Shown here: positions 25,412 to 32,770 of the stretch, piece after piece
Numbering within the stretch: the stretch's first letter is position 1
How the letters are laid out: each line of letters opens with the position of its first letter
Assembly: GCF_024228675.1 (NCBI RefSeq)
Contig: NZ_CP100462.1
Coordinates: 124,001 to 188,000 of the forward strand
DNA length: 64,000 nucleotides
Direction: 5' to 3'
Origin: Salinigranum marinum
GTDB taxonomy: Archaea > Halobacteriota > Halobacteria > Halobacteriales > Haloferacaceae
Made by a program: the position numbers and the translations under genes
The notes under the pieces: model-generated
The model's input: the letters and a program-made list of their open reading frames with translations, nothing else
Database searches by the model: none
What the model was told of the DNA's origin: nothing

Positions 25412-26646
25412 GCGTCGACGAGGCCGGTCCCGGCGTGTTCGGTACGGCGGGCGCTCCACCGAACTACCGCACCCGTGCATTGGCGACGGCCGAGCGGTCG
25501 GGGGCACTGCCGCGGCTCGCCTTCTTCATCCCGACGATGAACCTCGGCGGGGCCCAGCAGGTGACAGTCACCATCGCGAACGGGCTGGCGGCGCGCGGCT
25601 ACGCGGTCGATCTCGTCCTCGCCCGGGCCGTCGGGCCGTTGCTGGACCGCGTCGACGACGCGGTCGGGGTCGTCGACCTGGAGACCCCCCCGATTTCGGG
25701 GGTCGGCGTGCTCGCCGCGGTGCCGGCGCTCCGGCGGTACCTCCGGCGGCAGCGCCCGGACGTGCTGTTCGCGGCCATGATGAACGCCAACGTCGTCGGC
25801 GTGCTCACCCACGCCCTCGCCGGCGTGGAGACGCGGCTCGTCCTCACGGAGCACAACACGTTCGGCGTCCGCCCCGGGCTCCGCGACCGAGTCACGGCGG
25901 GGCTGGCGACCGTCCTCTACCCCCGGGCCGACCGCGTCGTCGGCGTGTCGCGCGGCGTCGCCGACAGCGTCGTCGCTGGGACGAACGTCGACGCCGAGCG
26001 GGTGTCGGTGTTGTACAACCCGATCGACGTCAAGGCGATCCGCGCGGCGGCGGCCGAGCCGCTCGCCGGCGCGGCCGCCGAAGCGATGGCCGGCGACATC
26101 GTGTTCACCGTCGGTCGGCTGGCGGCCGCGAAGGACCACGCGACCCTCCTGCGGGCGTTCCAACGCGTCCACGAACGACGGCCGGAGATCCGGCTCGTCG
26201 TCGCCGGGGTGGGGCCGAAGCGGGCGGAGCTGGAGTCGCTCGCCGACGATCTCGGCCTCGCCAACGCCGTCACCTTCGTCGGCTTCGTCGACAACGCGTA
26301 CGCGTACATGGCCGCCGCGTCCGTGTTCGTCCTCTCCTCGAAACACGAGGGGCTCCCGACCGTGCTCTTGGAGGCGCTGGCGTGTGAGACGCCGATCGTC
26401 TCGACCGACTGCCCGTCGGGCCCGCGCGAGATCCTCGCCGACGGCCGGTACGGCCGACTCGTCCCCGTCGGCGACGACGTCGCGCTGGCCGAGGCCATCG
26501 TGGAACGCCTGGACGTGCCGACCCCGGCGGCGGCGCTCGGGACCCGCGCGGCGGACTTCTCGCTCGACGCGGTGCTCTCGGAGTACGAGTCGTTCATCGC
26601 CCGGGTGACGGAGGCCGGAGCGGTCACTCGAGACGGCCGGTCGTAG
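25408..26646 (+). CDS. family 4-type (GT-B) glycosyltransferase
   Basis: A 412-residue GT-B glycosyltransferase. The N-terminal domain starts with FFIPTMNLGGAQQVTVTIANGLAARGY, an acceptor-binding signature. The C-terminal donor domain has VGRLAAAKDHATLLRAF and the E-x7-E motif in SSKHEGLPTVLLEAL followed by CPSGPREIL. It starts on a GTG overlapping the GT2 stop (GTGA), implying coupled translation. Probably part of glycoprotein, glycolipid or exopolysaccharide assembly together with the convergent sugar epimerase. Confidence 0.88.
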   Translation: MSVDEAGPGVFGTAGAPPNYRTRALATAERSGALPRLAFFIPTMNLGGAQQVTVTIANGLAARGYAVDLVLARAVGPLLDRVDDAVGVVDLETPPISGVGVLAAVPALRRYLRRQRPDVLFAAMMNANVVGVLTHALAGVETRLVLTEHNTFGVRPGLRDRVTAGLATVLYPRADRVVGVSRGVADSVVAGTNVDAERVSVLYNPIDVKAIRAAAAEPLAGAAAEAMAGDIVFTVGRLAAAKDHATLLRAFQRVHERRPEIRLVVAGVGPKRAELESLADDLGLANAVTFVGFVDNAYAYMAAASVFVLSSKHEGLPTVLLEALACETPIVSTDCPSGPREILADGRYGRLVPVGDDVALAEAIVERLDVPTPAAALGTRAADFSLDAVLSEYESFIARVTEAGAVTRDGRS

Positions 26647-26654
26647 CGGGCGGC

Positions 26655-27590
26655 TCAGTCGCCGTCGCCCTCACCGTCGCCGTGGCGCACGAGGTCGCGG
26701 AGGCCGTCGGCCAGCGACACGGTCGGCTCGTATCCGAGGTTCGCTCGTACCTTCGTCAGATCGGCCGTGCTGTGGTCGATGTCCCCCGGTCGGGGGTCGG
26801 TGTGGACGATCTCGGAGTCGGAGCCGACCGCCGTCCGGATCTCTTCGGCCAGCGAGCGGATGGTGATCGCCTCGCCGCGGCCGACGTTGTACGCCTCGCC
26901 GACTGCGTCGGTCGTCGCCGCGCGGAGGTTCGCCTGCACGATGTCGTCGACGTGGACGAAGTCGCGTGTCTGGGTGCCGTCGCCGTTCACCGTGATCGCC
27001 TCGCCCCGGGCGGCCTGGTCGAGGAAGACGCTGATGACGCCCGCGTACGGGCCGCCGGCGCTCCGGGGGCCGTAGGCGTTGAAGTATCTGAGCGCGACCG
27101 TCTCCAGTCCGTAGAGGTCGTGGTACTGAGCGGCGTACCGGTCCAGTGCGAGCTTCTGGAGGCCGTACGGGGAGGTGGGCTGGAGCGGGTCGAATTCGCT
27201 GATCGGGACGCGCTCGGGGTGGCCGTAGACGGCGGCGCTGGAGGCCAACACCACGCGGGCGTCCGCTCGACGGGCCGCTTCGAGCACCGCTAGCCCCGCA
27301 GTCGCGTTGATCTCGTGTGTCCGGACCGGCTCCTTGACCGACTCGGTGACGCTGACGATCGCGGCCTCGTGGAAGACGACGTCCACGTCCGCCATCGCCG
27401 TCTCGAGGGCGTCGGCGTCCCGGACGTCGCCGTCGACCACGTCGACGTCGTCCGGGAGGTTGTCGCGCGTGCCCGACGAGAAGTCGTCGAGGACGCGAAC
27501 GTCGTTCGCCCCGACGAGCGCGTCGACGAGGTGGCTTCCGATGAACCCGCCACCCCCGGTGACGAGACAGCGTGACCCTGTCGGTTGCAT
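26655..27590 (-). CDS. NAD-dependent sugar-nucleotide epimerase (GalE-like SDR)
   Basis: A 311-residue extended SDR. NAD-binding GGGGFIGSHLVDAL is at the N-terminus, the catalytic Ser is in LASSAAVYGHPE, the Tyr-x3-Lys in SPYGLQKLALD, and RYFNAYGPR, TRDFVHVDDIVQA and GDIDHSTADLTKVRANLGYEP are typical of UDP-glucose 4-epimerase-type enzymes. Substrate is not decided by sequence. The ATG at 27590 gives the standard N-terminus. It converges with the glycosyltransferase pair, 8 bp apart. Confidence 0.88.
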   Translation of the reverse strand: MQPTGSRCLVTGGGGFIGSHLVDALVGANDVRVLDDFSSGTRDNLPDDVDVVDGDVRDADALETAMADVDVVFHEAAIVSVTESVKEPVRTHEINATAGLAVLEAARRADARVVLASSAAVYGHPERVPISEFDPLQPTSPYGLQKLALDRYAAQYHDLYGLETVALRYFNAYGPRSAGGPYAGVISVFLDQAARGEAITVNGDGTQTRDFVHVDDIVQANLRAATTDAVGEAYNVGRGEAITIRSLAEEIRTAVGSDSEIVHTDPRPGDIDHSTADLTKVRANLGYEPTVSLADGLRDLVRHGDGEGDGD

Positions 27591-27676
27591 ACGTGGCCAC
27601 TCACGGCGACGGGTCAAATAAGTGGAGATGACGGAGAAACGAACGCGACGGGGGCCGAGCGCTCGGCCGGCGACCC

Positions 27677-28933
27677 TCAGTCGGCCCCGGGAAGCCCCGA
27701 GACGTCGCCGGAGCGGAGGATGTACTCGACCGCGATGCCCGTCAGCGTCGAGTCGGCGGCGTCGGCGTACGCCCGCGCGCGGTCGAAGTACGTCTCGGCG
27801 ACGTCGACGACCGTCTCGAACGCCGCGCGGTCGGTGTCGGCGAGTGCGTACTCGGCCGTGACGGGTGTGAGCTGTCGCTCCGCGACGTCCTCGGCGTAGT
27901 CGTCGACGTCGTCGAGCCACACCTGTGCGCCGATGATGGCGAAGACGATGCTCCGCTCGAACGCCGGTTCGATCTCGAAGCCGGCCGCGCGGTACATCTC
28001 TAACATGCCGTGGTAGATGACCCCCACCCGGTCGTACTGGGTGGTGAGATACGGCAGGTCGAGCTCTCCATCCGTGAACGGGTGGCCGTCGTCGGTCATC
28101 GGGCGGTGTCTGTACTCGGCGTCGATGGCCGCACGGGCCGACGCCGGGTCGAGAGCGGCCGCGTCGCCGTCGCCCCCGTCCCCGTCGACGGCCGCCGTCA
28201 GCAGGTCGCGGAACCGCTCGTCTTGCTCCTGGTGGGCTTCGCTCACCGCGACCGCGTGGTCGTACGCCGCGCGGACGTCGTCGGGGTAGTCGGCGAAGCC
28301 GGCGTCGACCCGCTCCTGCAGGCACGACTGTGCCACCGTGGCGACGCGACGGGGGTCGGCGTCGGGCACGGCCGGTTCGAAGTCGACGACGAAGTCACCG
28401 AACTCGTCGTCGTTGATCGCGTCGCGCATGTCGCCGTCGAGGAGCGCATAGAGCACGAACGCGGTCATCTCGCGCGCCTCACGCGCCGCGGCGGCCGCCC
28501 CGCGGTCGGCGCGCGGACGGTGTGTGACGCTGGCACGGCGGCCGCCCGGACCGGGGACACGACCCAGAACGGCCCCCACGAGCCCGTTCTGGGTCGTGTC
28601 CGCGACCGGGTCGTTGCCGCCCGCGGCACGGGACTGTGCCCGACGGAAGAGGTAGCCGAGCGTGAGTTCGGCCGGCAGCGTCAGCTTCGTCTCGTACTCG
28701 AAGGTCACGCTGTCGGCGTCGAACGCCCGGGCGAGTGCGGTCTCGACGTCCCCGTACAGCTCCGCGAGCACCTCCTCGATCTCGTCGTCGACGCGGGATT
28801 TGAGCGCGAGCGCCCGGTAGTCGAACGTCCCCGTCTCGGCGTAGTAGCCGAGGACCGCCCGCTGGGCGGTCGGGACACGGTCGCGGTCGGCCGCCCAGCG
28901 AGCGATCCGGGGGCCGACATCGAGGTCGCTCAT
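27677..28933 (-). CDS. haloarchaeal protein of unknown function with a DDVDD motif
   Basis: A 418-residue, highly acidic, mainly helical protein. I do not recognise a family. The C-terminal half has a long helical region and the motif AIIGAQVWLDDVDDYAEDVAERQL, which resembles the DDxxD metal/diphosphate site of class-I prenyl-chain enzymes; no second matching motif is clear. It is transcribed divergently from a GGGP-synthase-like gene, which makes an isoprenoid link attractive but unproven. The start is the ATG at 28933 (MSDLDVGPRIARW). Confidence 0.65.
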   Translation of the reverse strand: MSDLDVGPRIARWAADRDRVPTAQRAVLGYYAETGTFDYRALALKSRVDDEIEEVLAELYGDVETALARAFDADSVTFEYETKLTLPAELTLGYLFRRAQSRAAGGNDPVADTTQNGLVGAVLGRVPGPGGRRASVTHRPRADRGAAAAAREAREMTAFVLYALLDGDMRDAINDDEFGDFVVDFEPAVPDADPRRVATVAQSCLQERVDAGFADYPDDVRAAYDHAVAVSEAHQEQDERFRDLLTAAVDGDGGDGDAAALDPASARAAIDAEYRHRPMTDDGHPFTDGELDLPYLTTQYDRVGVIYHGMLEMYRAAGFEIEPAFERSIVFAIIGAQVWLDDVDDYAEDVAERQLTPVTAEYALADTDRAAFETVVDVAETYFDRARAYADAADSTLTGIAVEYILRSGDVSGLPGAD

Positions 28934-29054
28934 CGCCCACGCCTCCGTCGGGTGTGGCGGGCTCGGGGGGGTCTCATACCCGCGGTTCCCGCCGGGACCG
29001 GCTTGAAAGTTGTTATACACGGTAACGCGCGACGGACGAGGGACGACGAAGATA

Positions 29055-29092
29055 GTTACCCCACAGACTAAAATAGTCGCCTGTGGGGTAAC
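29055..29092. repeat. 38-bp palindrome with 12-bp perfect arms
   Basis: The arms GTTACCCCACAG (29055-29066) and CTGTGGGGTAAC (29081-29092) are perfect inverted repeats around a 14-bp centre containing ACTAAAATAGT. The 11 terminal bases are identical to the ends of the island at 45788-48218. The element lies between two divergent genes. It could be a minimal transposon relic or a dimeric operator. Confidence 0.7.
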
Positions 29093-29183
29093 GGTTCTCA
29101 GATCGAGCCGCTCACCGAACACCGTGCGCGTTTTGAGGGCTCCGGCCGACCGGAGCGTATGAACGCGCACGAGGGAAAGCGGG

Positions 29184-30410
29184 ATGCACACGGGTGAGCG
29201 CCTGGGGCGGCTCGTGGCGGCCGGCCGGGTCGTCGCGAGCGCCCTCCCGGTCGACACCAACCCCGTCCCGTCGTGGACACACCTCACGAAGGTCGACCCG
29301 GAGGACGACAAGCGGCTCCCCCTGTTGTACCCCCGATATCTCCGGTGGACGGACGCGGTCGCGGTCGGCGGGTCGACGGCGGTCACACCGACGAACACCG
29401 AGGCGACGTTCGCGCTGCTGTCGGCCGTCGACCGGCCGGTGTTTCACGAACCGAGCGACCCGACACACGTGACGGACCGCACGATGGACGCGGCGGCGTT
29501 CATCGCCATCCCCCAGGTGCTCAACGGGAGCACGGACGCGATCGTCGGCGACCTCGGGGCGGGCATCGAGCGCGTCCGCGAGCGGCTGGCACCCGCGATG
29601 GTCGAAGAGCGCGTCCCGTGGTGGACGCCGGGCGTCGTCCGCGACGCCCTCGCCGACGCCGCCACGACGTGGTTGCTGGCGACCGCCGCGTTCGAGGCGT
29701 ACGTCGTCCAGAACCCCGACAGCGCCGCCGCACGCGAGGCGGGCGTCACTGCCGAGGACGTGCTCGGGCCCGCGGAGGCGGCGCGGCGGGCGATGGTCGC
29801 CGACCGCTATCTGCGCGCACCCGTCGTCTACATCGAGTACTCCGGCACGTTCGGCGGGATGGATGCCGAACGGGTGGTCGAGGCCGTCGACGGGGCCGTG
29901 TCGCGGTCGCGGGTGTGGTACGGCGGCGGACTGGCCTCGCGGGACGACGCGCGGGCGATGCTCGAGGCGGGCGCGGATGCGGTCGTCGTCGGCGACGCGT
30001 TCCACGAGATCGCCAGCGAGGAGCGGGCGATCTTCGACCGCGCCCGCGACGCGCTTCCCGACGATGCCTCGCGGGCAACGGTCGCCGACTGGCTTTCGGA
30101 CGCCGCGGCGGGCGACACCGCCGCCGCGGCGTACCTCTCGACCGTGCCGGGTGTGGCTGACCCGACGGCGACGGCTGGGCGGCTACTCGTCGACACGGTG
30201 ACCGTCTGGCTCCGTCTCCGAGCGGTCGCCGCCGGGACGGCGTCCGACGCGGCGCTCGACCGTGCCGTCTCGGCTGCCGGCGTCCGCGGAGCAGGTCCCG
30301 CCGAAGCCGACGAGGCCGCCCGCAGGTGGTCGCGAGCGGCTCTCGGCGCGGTCGGTGGGTCCGCGACCGAGCCGCTCGCGACACAGCTTAGCCCCGCCGG
30401 CGACCGGTGA
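29184..30410 (+). CDS. enlarged GGGP-synthase-like (PcrB family) prenyltransferase
   Basis: A 408-residue protein whose core matches geranylgeranylglyceryl-phosphate synthase, the enzyme that makes the first ether bond of archaeal lipids: SWTHLTKVDPEDDKR (glycerol-phosphate/Mg end), FIAIPQVLNGSTDAIVGDLGAGI, VVYIEYSGTFGGMD, YGGGLASRDDARAMLEAGADAVVVGDAF. Typical members have about 230-250 residues. Here there is a longer middle section (about residues 120-205) and a ~125-residue helical C-terminal extension of unknown role. It may be a paralogue rather than the housekeeping enzyme. The ATG at 29184 follows a GAGGGAAAGCGGG purine stretch. Confidence 0.82.
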   Translation: MHTGERLGRLVAAGRVVASALPVDTNPVPSWTHLTKVDPEDDKRLPLLYPRYLRWTDAVAVGGSTAVTPTNTEATFALLSAVDRPVFHEPSDPTHVTDRTMDAAAFIAIPQVLNGSTDAIVGDLGAGIERVRERLAPAMVEERVPWWTPGVVRDALADAATTWLLATAAFEAYVVQNPDSAAAREAGVTAEDVLGPAEAARRAMVADRYLRAPVVYIEYSGTFGGMDAERVVEAVDGAVSRSRVWYGGGLASRDDARAMLEAGADAVVVGDAFHEIASEERAIFDRARDALPDDASRATVADWLSDAAAGDTAAAAYLSTVPGVADPTATAGRLLVDTVTVWLRLRAVAAGTASDAALDRAVSAAGVRGAGPAEADEAARRWSRAALGAVGGSATEPLATQLSPAGDR

Positions 30411-30495
30411 ACGTGGTGTCAAGCACCGCCAGACGAACCGGTATCGTGAGCATAACCAAGAGCCTCCCCACCCTGGTACGGACGGAACGAACACC

Positions 30496-30609
30496 ATGAC
30501 GAACACCCCAACCTGCAGCCACTGTGGCTGCCCGCTGACCCGCGAACACACCGGGATGCTGTCGATGTCGATCTCGTCGCTCTGTGCCGACTGCGACCGG
30601 AGCGCCTGA
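30496..30609 (+). CDS. 37-residue zinc-finger microprotein
   Basis: A tiny protein, MTNTPTCSHCGCPL...SSLCADCDRSA, with two C-x2-C pairs (CSHC and CADC) 19 residues apart, the pattern of the very small zinc-finger proteins common in haloarchaea. It begins at an ATG 85 bp after the GGGP-synthase-like gene. Zinc binding is inferred from the cysteines; a regulatory role is only by analogy. Confidence 0.68.
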   Translation: MTNTPTCSHCGCPLTREHTGMLSMSISSLCADCDRSA

Positions 30610-30626
30610 GGAGGCCGACCGGTCGG

Positions 30627-30676
30627 GACGCGGAGCCGACGGCCGCGACGCAGAGCCGACGGCCGCGACGCAGCCG
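30627..30676. repeat. 20-bp tandem repeat
   Basis: Two full tandem copies of GACGC(G/A)GAGCCGACGGCCGC (30627-30646, 30647-30666) and a 10-bp third copy follow the microprotein gene. One mismatch between full copies. Confidence 0.75.
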
Positions 30677-30842
30677 TGAAGGCCGATCGTCCGCACAGAG
30701 TCGTTGCACGCCCGTACGTGGCCGATAAATGTCCGATTAAACCCGGTCTCGCCGGACCAGAACCCGCCGTGAGCGTCGCTTCGGCCTGCGGATCGGGGTA
30801 CCTACTATATACACGTCTGGGCCGTAGTCGGCTCACCAGTCG

Positions 30843-32357
30843 ATGACCACCGAGTCGGATCCCGCGTTTTGTGCCCTCCACGTCGACGACGACGAGGACA
30901 TCCGCGGACTCGTCGCGACGTTTCTCCCCCGCGAACAGCCGGAACTGGAGGTGCTCTCCGTCTCGACGGCGGCGGCGGCGCTCGACCGTCTCGACGCCGC
31001 TGACTGCGTGGTCTCGGGCTATCACCTGCCCGATATGGACGGGCTCGCGCTTCTCAGACGCATCCGCGCGGTCTACCCGGGACTGCCGTTCGTGCTGTAC
31101 ACGGCCGCCGGGAGCGAGGAGATCGCCGCGGAGGCCATCTCCGCGGGCGTGACGGACTACCTGCAGAAGTCGACGGGGCGCGAACAGTACGCGCTGTTGG
31201 CCAACCGCGTCCAGAACCTCGCAACCCAGTACCGGACCGCCCGGGCGATGGACGACCAACAGGAGCGGTTTCGCCGCCTCGTCGAACACTCCTCGGACGT
31301 CGTCTCCATCGTCGACAGCGCGGGCGTCTTTCAGTACCTCTCGCCCGCCGCCCGCCACGTCTTCGGCTACGACCCGGACGACCTCGTCGGCGACGTGGGC
31401 TTCGACTACGTCCATCCCGACGACCTCGACCACACGGTCGAGACGTTCCTCGAAGCCGTCGCCGATCCGGCGTACCGACCGGTGATTACCTTTCGGTTCG
31501 CCCACCCGGAGAAGGGCTGGGTCGTCCTCGAGAACACCGGGCGCAACCTCATCGACGACCCCGTCGTCGAGGGGTTCGTCATCAACTCCCACGACGTCAC
31601 CGACCGCGTCGAGCGCGCGACGGAACTCGAGCGACAGCGCGACCGCTTCGCGGAGTTCGCGAACGTCGTCTCCCACGACCTCCGTAACCCGCTGTCGGTC
31701 GCGGGTGCGAACCTCTCGCTCCTCGAACGGACCGAGGACCTCTCGCGCGTCGCCGAGGTCCGACTCGCCCTCGAACGGATGGAGGCCATCATCGACGACC
31801 TGCTGACGCTCGCACGCGAGGGCGACGGCCTCACCGAACTGTCGCCGGTCTCGCTCGCGGAGGTCGTCGACGCGGCCTGGCGGTCGGTCGACACCGAGGC
31901 CGCCCGGCTCACCGTCGACACCGCGGCGGTCGTCATCGCGGATCCTGGACGCCTCCAGCAACTCCTCGAGAACCTCTTCTCGAACGCCGTCTCCCACGCC
32001 GGGCCGGCGGTCCACGTCACCGTCGTCGACAGCCGAGCTGACGCCGACGCGAGCGAGGATCCCGTGCCGGCCACCGGAGCGACGGCCGCGACCCGTGGCT
32101 TCGCCGTCACCGACGACGGGCCCGGCATCCCTCCGGAGGACCACGAGCGGATCTTCGAGTACGGCGTCTCCTCGAGCACCGAGTGCACCGGGTTCGGGCT
32201 CGCGATCGTCCGCCGGGTCGCCGAGGCGCACGGCTGGTCCGTCGCGGTGTGTGAGAGCGCGGCCGGCGGGGCCCGGTTCGAGTTCCAGGGCGTCCGCGTC
32301 CTCGACGACCATCCCCCGAACCCCGACGACGGTGGTGACGACACGGCGGGTGACTGA
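30843..32357 (+). CDS. receiver-PAS-histidine kinase with a degenerate receiver domain
   Basis: A 504-residue soluble kinase: receiver domain (~8-125), PAS (~135-255), HisKA (~262-335) and HATPase (~355-490). The H-box is NVVSHDLRNPL (His278), the N-box LLENLFSNAVSHAG, the G-boxes DDGPGIPPEDHERIFEYG and GFGLAIVRR. In the receiver, acidic pocket (HVDDDED), Thr (VLYTAAGSEE) and Lys (YLQKSTG) are kept, but the phospho-accepting Asp expected in S-D-Y-x-x-P is Gly59 (SGYHLP; codon GGC, 31017-31019), one base from GAC. The receiver probably cannot be phosphorylated and may act as a structural or partner-binding module. A TATA-like CTACTATATACACG (about 30801-30814) precedes it. Confidence 0.9.
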   Translation: MTTESDPAFCALHVDDDEDIRGLVATFLPREQPELEVLSVSTAAAALDRLDAADCVVSGYHLPDMDGLALLRRIRAVYPGLPFVLYTAAGSEEIAAEAISAGVTDYLQKSTGREQYALLANRVQNLATQYRTARAMDDQQERFRRLVEHSSDVVSIVDSAGVFQYLSPAARHVFGYDPDDLVGDVGFDYVHPDDLDHTVETFLEAVADPAYRPVITFRFAHPEKGWVVLENTGRNLIDDPVVEGFVINSHDVTDRVERATELERQRDRFAEFANVVSHDLRNPLSVAGANLSLLERTEDLSRVAEVRLALERMEAIIDDLLTLAREGDGLTELSPVSLAEVVDAAWRSVDTEAARLTVDTAAVVIADPGRLQQLLENLFSNAVSHAGPAVHVTVVDSRADADASEDPVPATGATAATRGFAVTDDGPGIPPEDHERIFEYGVSSSTECTGFGLAIVRRVAEAHGWSVAVCESAAGGARFEFQGVRVLDDHPPNPDDGGDDTAGD

Positions 32358-32770
32358 GCGTTCCCGCCGCCCTCCGATGCCGAACCGCGAATCAGAACTG
32401 TCTGCTCAATGGCCGGATGATCGACCGAGGGGGCGGCAAAGTATCCCAGAACCGGGTCGTCCCGCGCCGGGCGGCCACAAGCGCCGGTTCGAGTCGATCC
32501 CACCGACGAACGGTCCGATTCCGTACAGTACAGCTCCCGAAGCGGCCGCCGGTTGAGCAGAGCGTACCCGTCAGGACGGCTGGAAGTGGCGGAAAGTTCA
32601 CCCGCAGCCGTCGGGGTCCGGGAAACGAAAGATCCGAGCAAGTAGTTCCGAGATCCGGGTACCGATCGTACCGCTGACGTGACTGTCCGTGGGGTGTGAG
32701 CGGTGAGTGTCCGCTGGATGTGAGCGTTACACGAATAACGGTGTAACGGAGACCGGAGATCGAACCGGAC
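32358..32770. other. 413-bp convergent gap after the kinase and the SMC-like gene
   Basis: No gene is supported. It contains near-direct repeats (TGTCCGTGGGGTGTGAGCG at about 32685-32703 and TGTCCGCTGGATGTGAGCG at about 32708-32726) and a hairpin beside the SMC-like gene end. Confidence 0.45.
32725..32748 (-). terminator. hairpin downstream of the SMC-like gene
   Basis: CGTTACAC and GTGTAACG form a perfect 8-bp inverted repeat with an 8-nt loop, 22 nt past the stop codon of the minus-strand gene at 32771. A termination or 3'-end role is likely but unproven; no T-run is obvious. Confidence 0.4.
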
